A stretch of DNA of 64,000 nt from Undaria pinnatifida (GCA_012845835.1 JABAKD010000015.1:1057001-1121000); one strand, 5' to 3'. Positions 12,891 through 25,800 are shown, counted from the first letter of the stretch. Notes: a model not told the origin generated them from the letters alone. A program made the numbers and translations.

Positions 12891-13310
12891 CGTTTTTTTC
12901 TTTTTGCTTTGATCATCCAGCTCAACTCGTAGGACGTACTACCCTCAGCAAGCTCCTGGAGAAGCCATGGTCACAGGTCTCGACGTTTCTTCCTTTTTGC
13001 TTTGATCATCACTTCACCTTTCCAGCTCAACTCGTAGTCGGTACTACCTTCAGCAAGCTCCTACACAAGACGTGGTCACAGGTGTCGCCCCTTCCCCCCC
13101 GTACACATTTTAATTTAACGCAGGGCGTTCAGTATTCCCACTGCTCATCGGTTTGCAGCGATTTTCGCCAACTCGCGCTGTTGTACTCTCGGCACATCAA
13201 CTGCCACTATCATTGTAAACAAAAAAAAACAACACTTGCAGGACTCGAACCCACGGAATCGACCCTAGTAGTCACGAGTGATGAGGTTTACCACTAGACT
13301 ACCACTAGTC
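12891..13310 (-). mobile_element. SINE with tRNA-like head (subfamily 2)
   Basis: Read on the minus strand, it has an A box TAGTCTAGTGG (13301-13291) and a B box GGGTTCGAGTCC (13252-13241), then a body, then an A-rich end (T tract from 12893). The body matches the SINE at 20.6 kb and 58.5 kb over CCGATGAGCAGTGGGAATAC and the AAGCTGG...GTGGTCACAG segment, which is itself duplicated in tandem here (12896-12985 and 12990-13085). The head cannot pair its acceptor stem, so it is not a working tRNA. Confidence 0.6.
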
Positions 13311-14469
13311 CACCGAGAACGCCGATACACTGTCACGTCTTCATACTTTCGTTAAAAACTACAACATCCCACTGCAGTGTTTTCACCAACTCAATACTCA
13401 AGCAACAGATTAAACTCCTGTACTCCAATATCTACATCTCCCATGCCAGCGACTACCCCTTTGCTCTTGTCACCATTTGTGCTAAACCGCAACTCCGGCT
13501 CTGGCAAGGCCAGTTTCGTGACCACCTCCAACTTTGCATGACCTGGACATAACAGTTGACGAGCGGAAGACATCGTAAAAGCAAGCTAAGCATTGTTCAT
13601 CCAATCTGAAGGCAATATATATTGTAGATTGGATACTGGCGGGCAGAGCGCCACAGAGGAGCTACAACGGCAGAATAAGAGCTCTACTAGAATAAATACC
13701 AGGCAGCTTGTGCTGGTGTAGTAGTAATGGTAACGGTCGGCAGGGACACGCTGTCGTTGCCATGGGAACCGAAGGATACGCCAGCGAACGCTGCATTGCA
13801 AATGCAATCGAGTTAAATCGACACACGGCACGTATGAAATGACGTGGAAACGTGGTGAGCTTGAGTTTTATTTTTCCCCGTCCGCCGGAGCATACCATGA
13901 GGGGGGGAACAGAGACTGAAACCCTCGAGACGTTTACTAACTGCTGGTACCTGGTGTGATAACTACCCACCACCAAGTGACGATACTCCATGCCTTTTGC
14001 TCGCGAAAATCATTTTGAACAATAGCTCTATCATAGCAGGTACTTCGGTGCCAGAATGAGAGAGCCAGAGAAGCGACAGGAAAGACGAAACACCAAACAC
14101 AAAGAAAAGCCATCTTGTCGATATTTTAAGAGTGAAGCTCAGACTGCCCATGGGAGGAGGGCAAACGCGATAATACAAATAAAAGAAACCGTGCACACGA
14201 TGCATGTACACAAAGAATATCGCTGTACAGCAGCAGCATCACGAAGACATTTGTGAAAGTGACAGGCAAGAGGCTTACGTTAGACACGAAAAAAATCCCC
14301 GACAACAGCAGCGCTGGGTCTCGCGACCAAACGATTGCCCGAGCCTACACGTGCCCGATAACTGAACGAATCAGCAAACGAGCGGACCCAAAATTGGACA
14401 CGTTGGAGTGCAGTACGTAATGGGGGTAATATAATTAGATTAATTTATTAAATGCGGTAGATACTAAAA

Positions 14470-15293
14470 TCAAAACACTTTCAGGATTCGAGGAGACGAA
14501 ATATTATGAACCAGCTCACCGTTGTTTCCATCAAGGGGGAACTTCCTGGCCAGTTGGAAGCCGTCCTGAATATTCACCGGAGAAATGCGCTCCGTACGAA
14601 AACCGAACTTCGCGGTCGCCGTCCAGTCTCGCGTGTTAATCGCTGCTCGGAATTTCAATCGCGTCGCAACGTCCTCCTGGTCCATCACCTTCAGCAACCA
14701 CGACTTGGACAAACTCACTTCCCGTCCTGCAATGCTGATTCGCCCTCCGATGATGGAATCCTCCCACGTCGACCGGAATTGCCACACGCCGATCTGGGTA
14801 TCGTAGTCCGCTCCCAAAGTGAGCACGGTCTTGAGCGGGTAGATCCGCTTTCTCAACTTCAACGACGTGGTAGGGTCCATGGCGAAGCGCACGTTGGGGA
14901 ATAGATCCTTCATGCTCTTGATCGCGGAAACGACGGGGTCGTACTCGTGCTCGAAGGTCCACCTACCCCTGCGCTGGTCCTCCCTTATGTCTTGCTCTTC
15001 GGAGTCGACGGTTTCGTCCACGGTCATGCTCCCTTTCACGAACTCAGAAAAAGTTGTCCCCCCACCAGATGTTGGTTCCCGCTTGTTGCCCGATATACGC
15101 CCCCCGGACCCACCTGCAAGATATGACAGAACAAAAAAACAACCAACCGCCGTGCATCATGTACCAGGTGCAGTAAGATAATGGTTAGTACGTCGCGTAC
15201 CTCGTACCTGGCATATAGGCGACTACGTCGTAGCCCCTTTGACACTTCAGAGAGGGAATTATCGAAAGCAAGTGATGACACAGCGTCGACCAT
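14470..15293 (-). CDS. Conserved-looking protein of unknown function
   Basis: I do not recognise this protein. The main exon is 15113-14470: a good acceptor (pyrimidine tract then TTGCAG) at 15114-15120 is followed by 213 codons and a stop at 14470. It begins with a glycine-rich stretch, has an acidic middle (EEQDIREDQ), and ends with about 120 residues of alternating polar and hydrophobic residues with segments such as KTVLTLGADYDTQIGVWQFR and GGRISIAGREVSLSKSW. That pattern suggests beta strands, possibly a membrane barrel or lipid-binding sheet; this is inference only. The opposite strand is also open here, but this frame has the splice site and more ordinary composition. A first exon may start at ATG 15293 and end near 15227 (donor GTAGTC, weak); it is the least certain part. 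The gene converges with the kinase across about 4.9 kb. Confidence 0.55.
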
Positions 15294-15729
15294 AAAAGCA
15301 AACCCGGGCTACTGACGTATGACTATTAACAGTAACCCTATCCACTACCAAGATGACTATCACGATGTAATCACGTTTTATTGCGGGCGATCCGAATATA
15401 CTTCCAAGTAGTAGCATACCCTCAGTTATTCAAAGCTTTGACCATGCGTCTACGGCTGATGTTTTACCCTTTTCATGATCATATGCCGGAACCTAGCAAC
15501 ATATACCGGAACCTGGTACGTTGTAGAGTGCTCGAACTTGCTCGAATTTCAACACAAGGAGTTGGACGACACGCGCGCTTCACGCTCCACGCTACCACTT
15601 CAGCGGGAGCGGCGTGCTCACAGCATAGAGAACCACACTTGTCATTGGGCTTTTCGCTACGTATACGTGAGTCCCAAATGGGGTGAGAGAGCTACATATA
15701 GACTTACTTAATTTTGTCTTTCTCAGGGA

Positions 15730-16420
15730 TTGCCCATCCTTGGCCTCTCAGAGCTCCAACTTCCATATTACTTGCGGAACCTTTCCAGCTTTTCTTTGCT
15801 TTCCAGCTTCGTTCGATATACGAAACGCCAATATAATACTACTAGTACTACCGGTACTACTACACCAGGTTTGTACGTACCATCAGATACTACGCTGTTG
15901 GATCACATGCACGCCCAGCTCAGATCTATATGGCCCAGCAGCGCAGCGTAGCGCCGTGCGGAGCCGTGCGGAGCCATGCGGTGCGGTGCCGTGCCCTTCG
16001 CTGCGGTGCTGTGTCGCTGCGCTGTGTGCTTTCTTTCGGATATAGAGCAGTACCGGGTATAATGCGTGTGTTGTGTACGGAGTACTACTTTTCCTCTTTT
16101 TTCTCTTTCTATAGACTATGTATTTGATCTTTCACGGCCCCCTGTTTTTTCCCCCACGCAAATTACCCCCGTACTGCCGATCAGAACGTAACACCGGTAA
16201 CAAAAGCACACAGCACAGCTGAGCACAACAGGGCAATTTGCTCTGCACAAGCAGCTCTTGGCATTATCAAATCGCTGTTCGCACCAAATCGTGGGCCTCT
16301 TCTTTCTGTCCCCTTTACATAGTCTATGTTTTTGGTTGCATTCTTCCTTGCCTTGCGCGAGCGTAGCGGGCGGCGTCAGCCGCCCGCGGAGCGGAGCCCT
16401 TGTATATACTTACAGTTGTC
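15730..16420. repeat. Interspersed repeat family A, copy 1
   Basis: Shared with 18440-19715. Landmarks are TTGCGGAAC...CCAGCTTTTCTTT, a run of GTGCGGTGC/GCAGCGCAGC words, CTCTGCACAAGCAGCT, TTGGCATTATCAA, GGGCCTCTTCTTTCTG and GCGCGAGCG...GGAGCGGAGCCC. Copy 1 has a GC hairpin, GCGGGCGGCGTCAGCCGCCC, at the right end that copy 2 lacks. No open frame of note; class unknown. Confidence 0.65.
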
Positions 16421-16967
16421 TCGGCAATCAACCCGTCTTGGATCATTTGATTAAAAGCCCATCCACTCTCAGCGCTGCCACCCGGAACACGCCTGCCTAA
16501 AGCCTCTTCTCGGAGAAACTTCCCGGCGGTTTTCTATGCGTTCCTTGCTTCCTACGCTTTTTTCGTGTACTTCGGGGCCGACCCAACAAGACAAACTCTC
16601 CAGCACCGACTTCAAGATATATATCCCCACACAATGTTTTTCAGGTATTTTTTTCCGCGCGATTTTTTTTCTTTCAAAAATGCAGAAAAGTCTAGAAATT
16701 GATCTTCAAAACTCTAGCCAGAATAAAAAAAAAGTCAAAATTGGGCAAGAAAGCCGTCCCCACACTAAATTCAACATAAAAAACCCGATAAACACAATCA
16801 AGTACAAAGTTTGTCCGAATGCGTACGTGCACGTTTATATTGCGCGTGTTGCAACTCCAACCAATACCAAGATGTGATGGCTTGTTGATGCTGGCGATCC
16901 GAAAATACACCCTCAGTTGACTATGCGTCACGGCTGACGTTATAAAACTACTTACAAACTAGTGGTA

Positions 16968-18214
16968 CTCCCGAAATATGCCTGTTGCCGGCCGGTGTGG
17001 CGGACAAAAACACATTATTGCTGTATCCTCTGTATCAAGTACACAAATAAGAAAATAATAGCAGAGCAGTACGACAATGCAGCAGTACGTACTGTAGTAA
17101 AAGTATCATCCTCTGCATGTAAGTATTGCAAAAAAAAAATGATAACACGGCAGCAGTACGGCAGTGCAGTAGTACGTACGGTAGTAAAGGACAGAGGAGT
17201 GCAGCAGTGGGGACGGTGGTACTCCCAAGCACCACCAGTGGGAGGCCGGTATTTTAGAAACAAAAAAAAGTTCATCTCCCACAGGACGCAAAAAGACTTC
17301 CACGTACAGAACGGCCCACCCACCCACCACGGACGACGCAGGGTACCCTCCACCTACCCACCGACCAAACCTGTACTACATACAGCAGAACAGCAGTGCA
17401 GCAGTACGTACATCAGAACGACAGTAGTGCAGCAGTACGTACAGCAGTACACCTGATACGCGGGGCGCAGTTAGTTGGTTGGTTTTTGAGGACCTTGTAT
17501 GAAACAGGAAACAGACGGGGGGGGGTTCATTTTTTGACGATACCCGGCCATCTCGGGAAGCGGGCGAGCCGCCGTCCACCACCCACCCACCACCCACCAT
17601 GCACCCACGAACCTACCCAGTACAGCAGTACAGCAATGCAGCAGTACGTAGAGCAATACACCTGACAGGCGAGCAGCAGCCGATTTGTTGGTTACAATGC
17701 TCTCGGGCTGGGCGGGATTCGCCATTGTTAGGCCAAGCGAAAAACGCTCGCGTTGCCGATTCTGGGCACGGCGAGCGGCGACGGCTGGACGCTTCTGTGA
17801 TTGGTCCTGGTGTTGTTGGGCTTCCTGTTGACGCCGGCGCGCTTGTGGTCTCGTGTCCATGGCTCTGTCCATGGCTCAAGTGGCAAGTGGCCAAAAAGCA
17901 ATTCGAAAGTTTAATATAGTTGGAGTTCGAAAAAAAAAAAATGGCAGGCCGCGACGAAGAAAAAGCGGGAGGGGGCAAGCGAGCCGTCCCCGGGAGGGCG
18001 ATTTCCACGCTCCCCCCTCGCCGAGGTGGGGCACCGACGCCCGTTTTTTCGCCGGCATGTCGTAGTGCTGCTGTGCGGATAGTACGTGGCAGCACCGCGA
18101 GGCCGCCTGAGGCCGAGTGGAGCTCGGGAGTCGCCGCTTTTTTGGGAAGGTGTTTTAACTAAGATATTTCCAAAGATCCAAAAAGACGTCGCGACCACCT
18201 TAGCGTATTATATA
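16968..18214. mobile_element. Element B copy 1 (about 1.25 kb, noncoding)
   Basis: It is collinear with 58691-59764. It starts CTAGTGGTACTCCCGAAATA and ends TATTATATAATAAGGAT, with flanks unrelated to those of the other copy. The interior has repeated GCAGTACGTAC words, two blocks of CCCACCCACCACGGACGACG, and a conserved right half (GGTGGGGCACCGACGCCCGT). No inverted termini and no protein of known family; class not recognised. Confidence 0.7.
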
Positions 18215-18439
18215 ATAAGGATATCGATTTCCTGAGCGGCCTCCATTTTTTTCGCTTCCCACACAAATTTTAAGATATTCTCCTCTCCGGACGGCTGAGC
18301 GGGCTCGGATGCTCGAAACAGCGCTTCTCAGTCTTCCTTTTAATCAAAAGCCCTTTTTTTATGGAAGTTGAGCGTCTTCCGGAACATTTTGTTTCTCCCA
18401 AGTGATAAACTCCTGTTTTTTGGGAATACACATAGTAAC

Positions 18440-19715
18440 TGGACACTGCCTCCTTTCATTATTTGCGGAACGGTCCAGCTTTTCTTTTATTTCTTCCTTC
18501 ACGTTTTTTGTTGTAGTTGCACGGAGCTTCATACCAGGTCCCAGCTGATGACCCCAGCTTGGCTCATCACATCATCAGCTCAGCTCCGCTAGCAGCGCAC
18601 CGCAGCGCTAGCTCAGCAGCGCAGCGTCGTGCAGTGGCGTTCCCTGGCGTTCCCTGGCGTGCGGTGCGGTACTGTGCAATGCTGTGCCGAGCTGTGCTTT
18701 GCTGTACTTACTCTTTCGTGCATGTAGTATCGTCATATCAGGTCCCAGCTGGGCTCAGCTCGGCTCACCAGCTCAGCTCAGCTCAGCTCAGCTCAGCCCA
18801 GCTCAGCAGCGCACCGCAGCGCTAGCTCAGTAGAGAACAGCACCGTGTGGCGCCGTGCGGTGTCGTGCGGTGCCGTGCGGTGCGGTTTCGTGCGGTGCTG
18901 TGCCGTGCCTGTTTTGCTGGACTTGCATGTATCATTCTTCCTACAGTAGGTCTAGCGTTTTTTCTGTGATTTCCTTCAACTTTTTTTGTGGCACGAAGTA
19001 TGATCATACCAGGTCCCATCTGGCTTCAGCTTGGCACCTCAGCTGAGCTCAGCTCAGCAGCGCAGCGCAGTGCAGTGCCGTGCCCTGCCGTGCGGTGCAA
19101 TGCTGTGTGGTGGTGTGCCGTGCTTTGCCGTGCTGCGTGCTTTGCCGTGCTGCGTGCTTTGCCGTATACGTACTCCTTTGTACATGCCAGTATCATTCGA
19201 TCATACCACGTGCCAACTACGACTACAATAACACCAGGTTTGTATATACTACATTTGGTTGAATCACAATAAATGCACCCCCAGCTCAGCTCAGCCTACA
19301 GTCATATGCACATAGCTCAGCAGCGCAGCGCCATGCGGTGCGGTGCTCTTTCGTGCTGCGCTGTGCTTTCTGTCGAACATACAGCAGTACCAGGTATATG
19401 ACGCGAAGTACCAGGTACTAGGTATCGGTATGTAAGTGATGCGCACTTGGCTTTTTGCTTTCTTCAGTTGATTGTCCTCTCTCGGTCCCCATGCCCCCTT
19501 CCCCCCGCCGCAAATTACATCCGTACAACCGATCCGAACGTGACATCGTCAACAAGCACACAGCACAGGGCACAGCACAGGGCAACTATTGATAGCTCTG
19601 CACAAGCAGCTTTTGGCATTATCAATTCGCTAGTCGCACCAAATCATGGGCCTCTTCTTTCTGCCCCCTTTACGTGTTTTAGTTGCGTTCTTCCTTGCGC
19701 GAGCGAAGCGGAGCC
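18440..19715. repeat. Interspersed repeat family A, copy 2
   Basis: Diverged copy of 15730-16420, expanded by internal arrays: CAGCT/CTCAGC words near 18570-18600 and 18755-18800, GTGCGGTGC words near 18850-18900, and TGCTTTGCCGTGCTGCG three times near 19125-19165. It ends with GGGCCTCTTCTTTCTG and GCGAGCGAAGCGGAGCCC. Confidence 0.65.
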
Positions 19716-20591
19716 CTTGTATCTGGTACCTTTTGCACAGTACGATAAGCGACAGCACTTAAGCATTTCGCATTTATGAATTTCAGGTTCGAGTTTTAGA
19801 CAAAGTAAAACATTGCTTATTGTGTACTGAAAATACTGTACGACACACCCTGCCGTACACGACAATTGCGGCCTGGCCAGAACAAAGAGATTCTTAACTG
19901 GTTCGCATACTGTACACGTTATTTTGCACCTATTTCTTCTGCCCATCACAAAAAAAACACACCCACCCGCAGCTCTTAGAGCCACAGCAGTAGCATGCGT
20001 GTACCACAAGCACAGAACAGCACAGCACAGCGCATCCAGCCCTCGAAACATCAAAGAACACGTACGAAGCTGCTGCGCGACAACGCTAGTTTAAGGACGA
20101 GTATTCAGAGCTGGCGAGATCTATCATAGCATCGTGGTATTTGTGTCGTCGATTGTTTACAACACGATCTTGTCCCTGGATATAATGATATGTGTCCCTT
20201 CTTAGACGTACCAGTACGAGGTAGGTTTAGGTTGGTATGTACAGCAGTAAACGCTTATTTACGCATTTTATCTCCTTCTGCTCGAATCACACAAGCACAC
20301 CCACATACTGAGCTAGCATGTTTTTTTTGGACCATCTACCGCAAGCACAGCACAGCACAGCGCAATCAGCCCAGCACAACCGAGCAAAATAACGTAGTAC
20401 GTGCCGATCATAGCGCGACAATGCAAGCAAAAGCAGACAGAGATGCCGAGACCCATTATGTCGTCGAGCATCTTCTACAGCTCGCGGTGTTTTCAAAGCG
20501 AACGAAAACATCGAAATCTGCCCAGCCACAAAAACGTATACAACCACATACAACCACAAGCAGCAGCTCAACCTTTGATATACATGAATAG

Positions 20592-20901
20592 TGATACCGG
20601 TCGCCCCGGTGGCGTATCAGGTTATCTTCGAGCCTGGTATAGGTCAGTTTTCGTGAGTTCGAGTCCCGCCGAGTACATACTCGTATACATTCGTAGGGAC
20701 TTTTTCTTGTTCACAAATTGACTTGCGGAAAGCGCGAGAGCGTGAGTTAGCAACATTTGATAAAAAATCGACGAGCAGCGGGATTGCTGAAGCCTATGCG
20801 CGATAAAAATTGAAGGCAAGAACCGGGGGAAGAAGGGACGACACCTATGACCACGGCTTGTCTGGAAGCTGGAAAGTAGATGTGCGTGAAAAAAAACAAA
20901 A
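20592..20901 (+). mobile_element. SINE with tRNA-like head (subfamily 1), full length
   Basis: It has a pol III-type A box TGGCGTATCAGG (20610-20621) and a B box GAGTTCGAGTCCC (20655-20667), a body of about 230 bp, and an A-rich tail (GAAAAAAAACAAAA). It is flanked by ACATGAATAG (20582-20591) and ACATGAACAG (20902-20911), a target-site duplication with one mismatch. The head lacks a matching acceptor stem, so it is not a tRNA gene. Relatives are at 12.9 kb and 58.5-59.85 kb. Confidence 0.75.
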
Positions 20902-21241
20902 ACATGAACAGCTGGTGATTCGCGAAGGACTTGCCTTTATTTCGAACTCATAAGAAGCAACACTACTCGATACAGCAGTACTCGTCTCTCCGCGCGTCCT
21001 CTCTTCAGTACGGATGATGTGATTATTAGTGCGTGAATGCGACGTCCGGGATAGTTCGTCATTTCCCTGGACCGTGGAGTCCTTGGCATTTGCAAGTCGT
21101 AGGTTGCACCAAATCAAGGACCTCTGTTCGCTTCATGTTTTGTTATATTCGAGCTAGCGTGGCGGGCGGATGCCGCCCGCGGAGCTAAGCGCCTTGTAAC
21201 AGTGCAGGTACGTACAGACAGCTGCTGAAGGTCGAAATTTC

Positions 21242-21705
21242 CAGGGCTTTTCACGGGTCGGGTCAAATCTCGCGGGTCGGTTTGGGTCGGGTCGGGTCGG
21301 GTCAGCTGACCCGACCCGACCCGACCCGTGAGAATTTCGAGACGTCTTGACCCGACCCGACCCAACCCGCGAGAATTCCGAGACGTCTTGACTCGACCCC
21401 ACCCGATCCGCGATATTCTGAACACCTCCTGATCCGACCCGACCCGGGAGATTTTGAAAACCTCCTGACCCGACCCGACCCGACCCGCGAAATTTTGAAA
21501 CATCTTGACCCGACCCGACACGACCCGGCCCGACCCGACCCGACCCGACCCGACCCGCGAGATTTTGAAACCTCTTGACCCGACCCGATCCGACCCGTGA
21601 GATTTAAAAATGTTAATGACCCGATCCGACCCGACCCGACCCGCGCGATTTTGAAACCCCCTTGACCCGACCCGTGGGTCGGGTCAAGACCCGTGAAAAG
21701 CCCTG
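21242..21705. mobile_element. hAT-like MITE built of GGGTC repeats
   Basis: Its ends are inverted: CAGGGCTTTTCACGGGTC on the left and the reverse complement, GACCCGTGAAAAGCCCTG, on the right. They are flanked by GAAATTTC (21234-21241) and GAAATTCC (21706-21713), an 8-bp duplication with one mismatch. CAGGG-type ends with 8-bp duplications are typical of hAT transposons. The 464-bp interior is blocks of GGGTC/GACCC separated by a GAGATTTTGAAAC spacer and has no transposase, so it is non-autonomous. Confidence 0.72.
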
Positions 21706-22811
21706 GAAATTCCTAATTTGAGTTTCAACCATTTGATCGGTCGTACTCATAAAAAATTGAAAAACGTCAGCTGTGAGTACGATCAATTCTTATAAAATTT
21801 CTGTGACCGCGGGTCTACTTGCTGCAGTATTGATAGAAGAAACCTCAGGCGGCAGGTGCACGCAAAACAAATCAAGGCGCTGCAGTTGAACTTTCACACG
21901 CGGCACGGAGACCATTTCCGTAGAGAGATGTCAATTTCCCCAACCAGTAATGTAGCGATGATACCCCCCTCTTACTTCTGAGAGGTGGAAGTAATGCCGT
22001 CAATCCATCTCATCCTACCATCGGGGCTGGGCAGACGTACGACGTACATCGGTCAAACGGCTACGCACCTGCTGCCGAAACGGCCCTGCCCTTCGTTGGG
22101 GTTCCTTGTGATGCCAGAACTTCTCCCGTTGCGACGCACATTAGCAGGCAGAGGAGCGACACCCACCGACCCGCAGCACCATCACCAACCGTCCGCATTC
22201 CAGAGCACGACATTGCTCTTCGTCGAGATGTTTTCATCCCACCCGTCGGCAGCGTTGGATCACAAACACCTGCCGACCTCCGGACACGTTGCCCATGCTC
22301 TTGATTCTTGATAAGCTGGTTTTCCAAAGTATTCGGAGGCTTTTGGGGGGGGGAAATTTGGGGAAATTTGAAACGTAGGTTCCACCGCTTTTTGAAACGG
22401 CGAAATGTCGCACCTGGACGATGAGCCTGAAAACTCGAGCAGATGTGCATTGCAAGCTAGTAATAGCTACCTCTCGAGCTCGAAACTCGGGACGTCGCCG
22501 CCAGATACACAGGACTCCGTGGAGCATCTAAAAACTTGGTGAGATGTCTCTACTGATGCCACCCCATTTGCGTCTACGGCCCACGTGTGTCGAGTCCCAT
22601 TTTATTTTGACGATAAAACAGCAGTGCATTGCCAAATGTTCCGAGTTAAAAATCCCATCGCTGTCGTCGTTTGAATTGCACTTGACCGGCATGTACTCCC
22701 AGACACAACCTACGAGGGAATTAGGGTTACCCTACATCACAAAATCACAATACAGAGCGGCCGACGCGTGCCCTACGTTAGGATGAGATTCCTGCAATGG
22801 TGTAACAACCG

Positions 22812-25800
22812 ATGATATCCAAATGTATTGTTGGTGAGATCGCTGCTCGTCAGTGTGCACATACAGACGGATCCCGCCGAAATATCACTAAAAAGTCGCA
22901 TTCGTTCCGAACCAACCACCTCATGTGCACATCAGCGAGGATGATCTACCCTCGCCCTGCGTCCACGAGCAAAAGGGGCAGGCGATCCCATACCGCCTCG
23001 TCGAATCCTGATGACTATGGCAAGGGACAAGAGCAGCAAGCTCTCCTCGACAAAATTGAACTTTTGGCAATACGACACGCAAGAAACGTTGACGCCCTCC
23101 AGAGGTTGAGGGGCAGTCCTCGTAGTGGCCGTCACAGTGCCCCGACAAACACGTGGGAGGACGGCGGCGACTTGCGAACGCGGACACTGCCACCATCCGA
23201 TCGACCACTGAACCGCGTCGAAAGCGGCAAGAGAAGACCATCAACGGGCGATGGTAGAAGCCGAAGTGCGTGCGGGTTATTCGAGGAGAATACGGTGACA
23301 CGTCCGAGTTCTGCTCGTTCGAATTATGAAAGGCACCGTCGCAGCTATACTAGAGTTATTTCCTCCACGAAGAGCTCATGGAAGAACGAGCCGACGGTGG
23401 TGAAGCCGTTCCGCAGCATGGAGGCTCACGCATCCGCTTGGAAGAGGAAAGTCAGGCAACAGGATGAGGTGCGTCAAATACGATTTCCTTTGAACGATCG
23501 GTGCACGATAGGATGTTTCGTACCATTATTTTGGTTCTGGTACATGGCCGACCCCCCCGGCCCACTATGTCGTCTCGTTTGTCGTTCCCAATCCTGTCCT
23601 GCATATTACGCCCAGTAGCATGCGCGCGTACAAACGACAAAGCAGGGGCCTGTGAGACGGGACTGAGCAAATAAGAGAGGAGAGGAAATCAGGTACTCGG
23701 TTGGACAAACCACACCCGTGGGTGATATTTTCAACGCGGATTCCCCCCCTGGTACGAGTACGTTATGTTGTAAACTCTACGTGTGACGGGGAAAACGACG
23801 TTTTTGCTACGATAGTATTGACTAACAGTAAGTGCGCTTGTTCTTTTTTTGCTTTTTCATTCGATCATGTGTCACACTACCACTCTATCACATAGCACGA
23901 CCTCCAACTGAGGAAAGAGGAAGACGAGGCCAGGGCACGGAATCGTGAGCGCTTAGTCGTCGCCATCAAAGAAGGCAAGGAATTTTCTGGCGTCATTGCA
24001 AGATCAAACGAGATGCTGGCGCGACGACGAGAAAGAGTTGTGAGTCGTACTGCACTCCTAAAATTATTTACAAGGCGCACAGACCTGCCTTTTGTTTTTC
24101 AATCTTTGGTACCTCCAACACACTACCAACGATGCCCCAAAACCCACCTGGCAAGTTGTTTGTCCCTCGAATGGGGGGTGGGTGCTCATAAGCTAACCCC
24201 TCGGTGTGTCGTTGTGGATTGATCAGTCGAAGCGCAAAGTGTGCAAAATGCGTTTGAAAAGTGTTAGATAAATAGTCAGGACTGCTCGTTTTACATCGTA
24301 TCTGCTCGCATTCGTATTGCTCTCTACCACATGTTTCTTGACGTCGACACTCGTGCCTTAAACCAGATGAAAGCAGAGGCAAGCGAGGACGAAATCAGAA
24401 AACGGAGCGAATTCAAGGCGCGAGCTGTTCATATTGTCGGGGAGGACTGGCAGACCATCCAGGAGAGGCAAGCCGTCAGGCGGAAACAGAGGGTTCAACT
24501 ACGAAAAGAGCAGGTGGGCACTCTGTACGGGCACCTCATGGTGTTGTTTAGGCCTAATGATATTGCGTTCCAAATGGTCTCCTGCTGGCGATCGATCGTT
24601 GAAATTGCAAGATGCATCGCCATGTACGAGAAGCATTGACCAAGCCTCTCCTACTTTGGCCGATCGTACATTTTGCACGAGTTGACCGATAGCGCCCTTT
24701 ACACGATCCGACCGCTCTTGCCCTTTACACCGCTCGACCGTTTCCAACACTTTCCAGAGGCACATTGAAAGCGTTCAGTCGAGCACGGCAATACGTCGTC
24801 GCGGAACATGATCGCACACTGACGATCGAGGGTACTTAGACGACAAGCCAATACCTTGCCACAACGTATAGACTGGCAAAACGCAAGTAATATGCACTCG
24901 TTCGAGTACGCATCCAGACCGGCCACGTGTAATTTCAGCGACTGTGCGACCTCACAACCTACCCAGCACGCGGGTGTCGTGTATCACTATCTAACCTAAG
25001 CACTCCCACCAACTAACTCCTAACCGGCACCTCTTACGATTAACCACGAAACTGTCCAGATGTCGTCAAAGTCTAACCTACCTAGGCGCATGGCCATGCA
25101 CGCGCTCCAGCGCAAAGCCGAGGAGGCACGGTCGGTTGACACCCCCACCCAAGAAAAATCGGGACGGCCCGAAAATTGCCCTGAAAGCGCGTCTATTCCC
25201 TACGATCGGATCCGGGAAGTGCTTGCCGGGAGACAGCGAGCATGGGATAAGCGGCTAGCGGAAGCAAAGTGTAGAAAAGCGCCAGTCGTGCCCCAGGTAC
25301 GTTCCTACAATGACTGCTCTACATATTTCATTCCAGCATCTTCCTGCCAGTTATGTATATCCTGATACACCATTGCCCAAAAGCCTGCAGAGCTGCGATA
25401 ACTGGTTGTATCACACGACGGAGTGGCTATGTTTTCTAGCCGGCATGGCCATATGACCAACAACAGTATATCTAGTCGTGGATTGCCTGGACCCGACTGC
25501 GACCCGACTGCGAAACAAACTCCACTTTCAGCGATACCGATTTATCAGATGACGCTGAGCCGAACTTGTTTGGGTATCTCCAGCAGCTCCTGCACGCCAG
25601 CGCTTTCGAACTCTTTTAATTGTTTAAGCACCAGCATCCAACTGAGCCCGCGCCACTTTTACATATCTCCGAGCCGAATTATAATTGGCAACACCGTTCA
25701 ATACCTACGTACAGTTGGGTCATGGACGCATAGTCTCTTCCAACCGCTATAGGTGTATGTGATGATGGCGTTAATGGCATGTTCTGCTTAAGTTTGTTTT

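Larger units (their letters stand above)
9588..14469. other. Intergenic region between convergent genes, repeat-rich
   Basis: No exon could be supported on either strand between the kinase stop and the stop of the 14.5-kb minus-strand gene. It holds a diverged tandem array (10060-11200) interrupted by an insertion, and a tRNA-headed SINE (12891-13310). The segments at 11.2-12.9 kb and 13.3-14.4 kb show nothing recognisable. Confidence 0.5.
15294..22811. other. Repeat-filled region between divergent genes
   Basis: No exon was supported in 7.5 kb. It holds two copies of a G/C-skewed repeat family (15.7-16.4 and 18.4-19.7 kb), a 1.25-kb element (16968-18214), a SINE (20592-20901), a hAT-like MITE (21242-21705), and an isolated GC hairpin (21155-21200). 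From 21.7 to 22.8 kb there is nothing recognisable; this should contain the promoter of the FAM161-like gene. Confidence 0.5.

Noticed and set aside
13230-13310. tRNA gene on the minus strand
   Set aside because: A and B boxes are present, but the acceptor stem cannot pair and the sequence continues into a SINE body with an A-rich tail.
14506-14904. Plus-strand open frame over the 14.5-kb gene
   Set aside because: The minus-strand frame has a clean acceptor, a longer uninterrupted reading frame and more ordinary protein composition.
20592-20680. tRNA gene on the plus strand
   Set aside because: Same reason: promoter boxes without a matching acceptor stem, repeated at 59.8 kb, and flanked by a retroposon target duplication.
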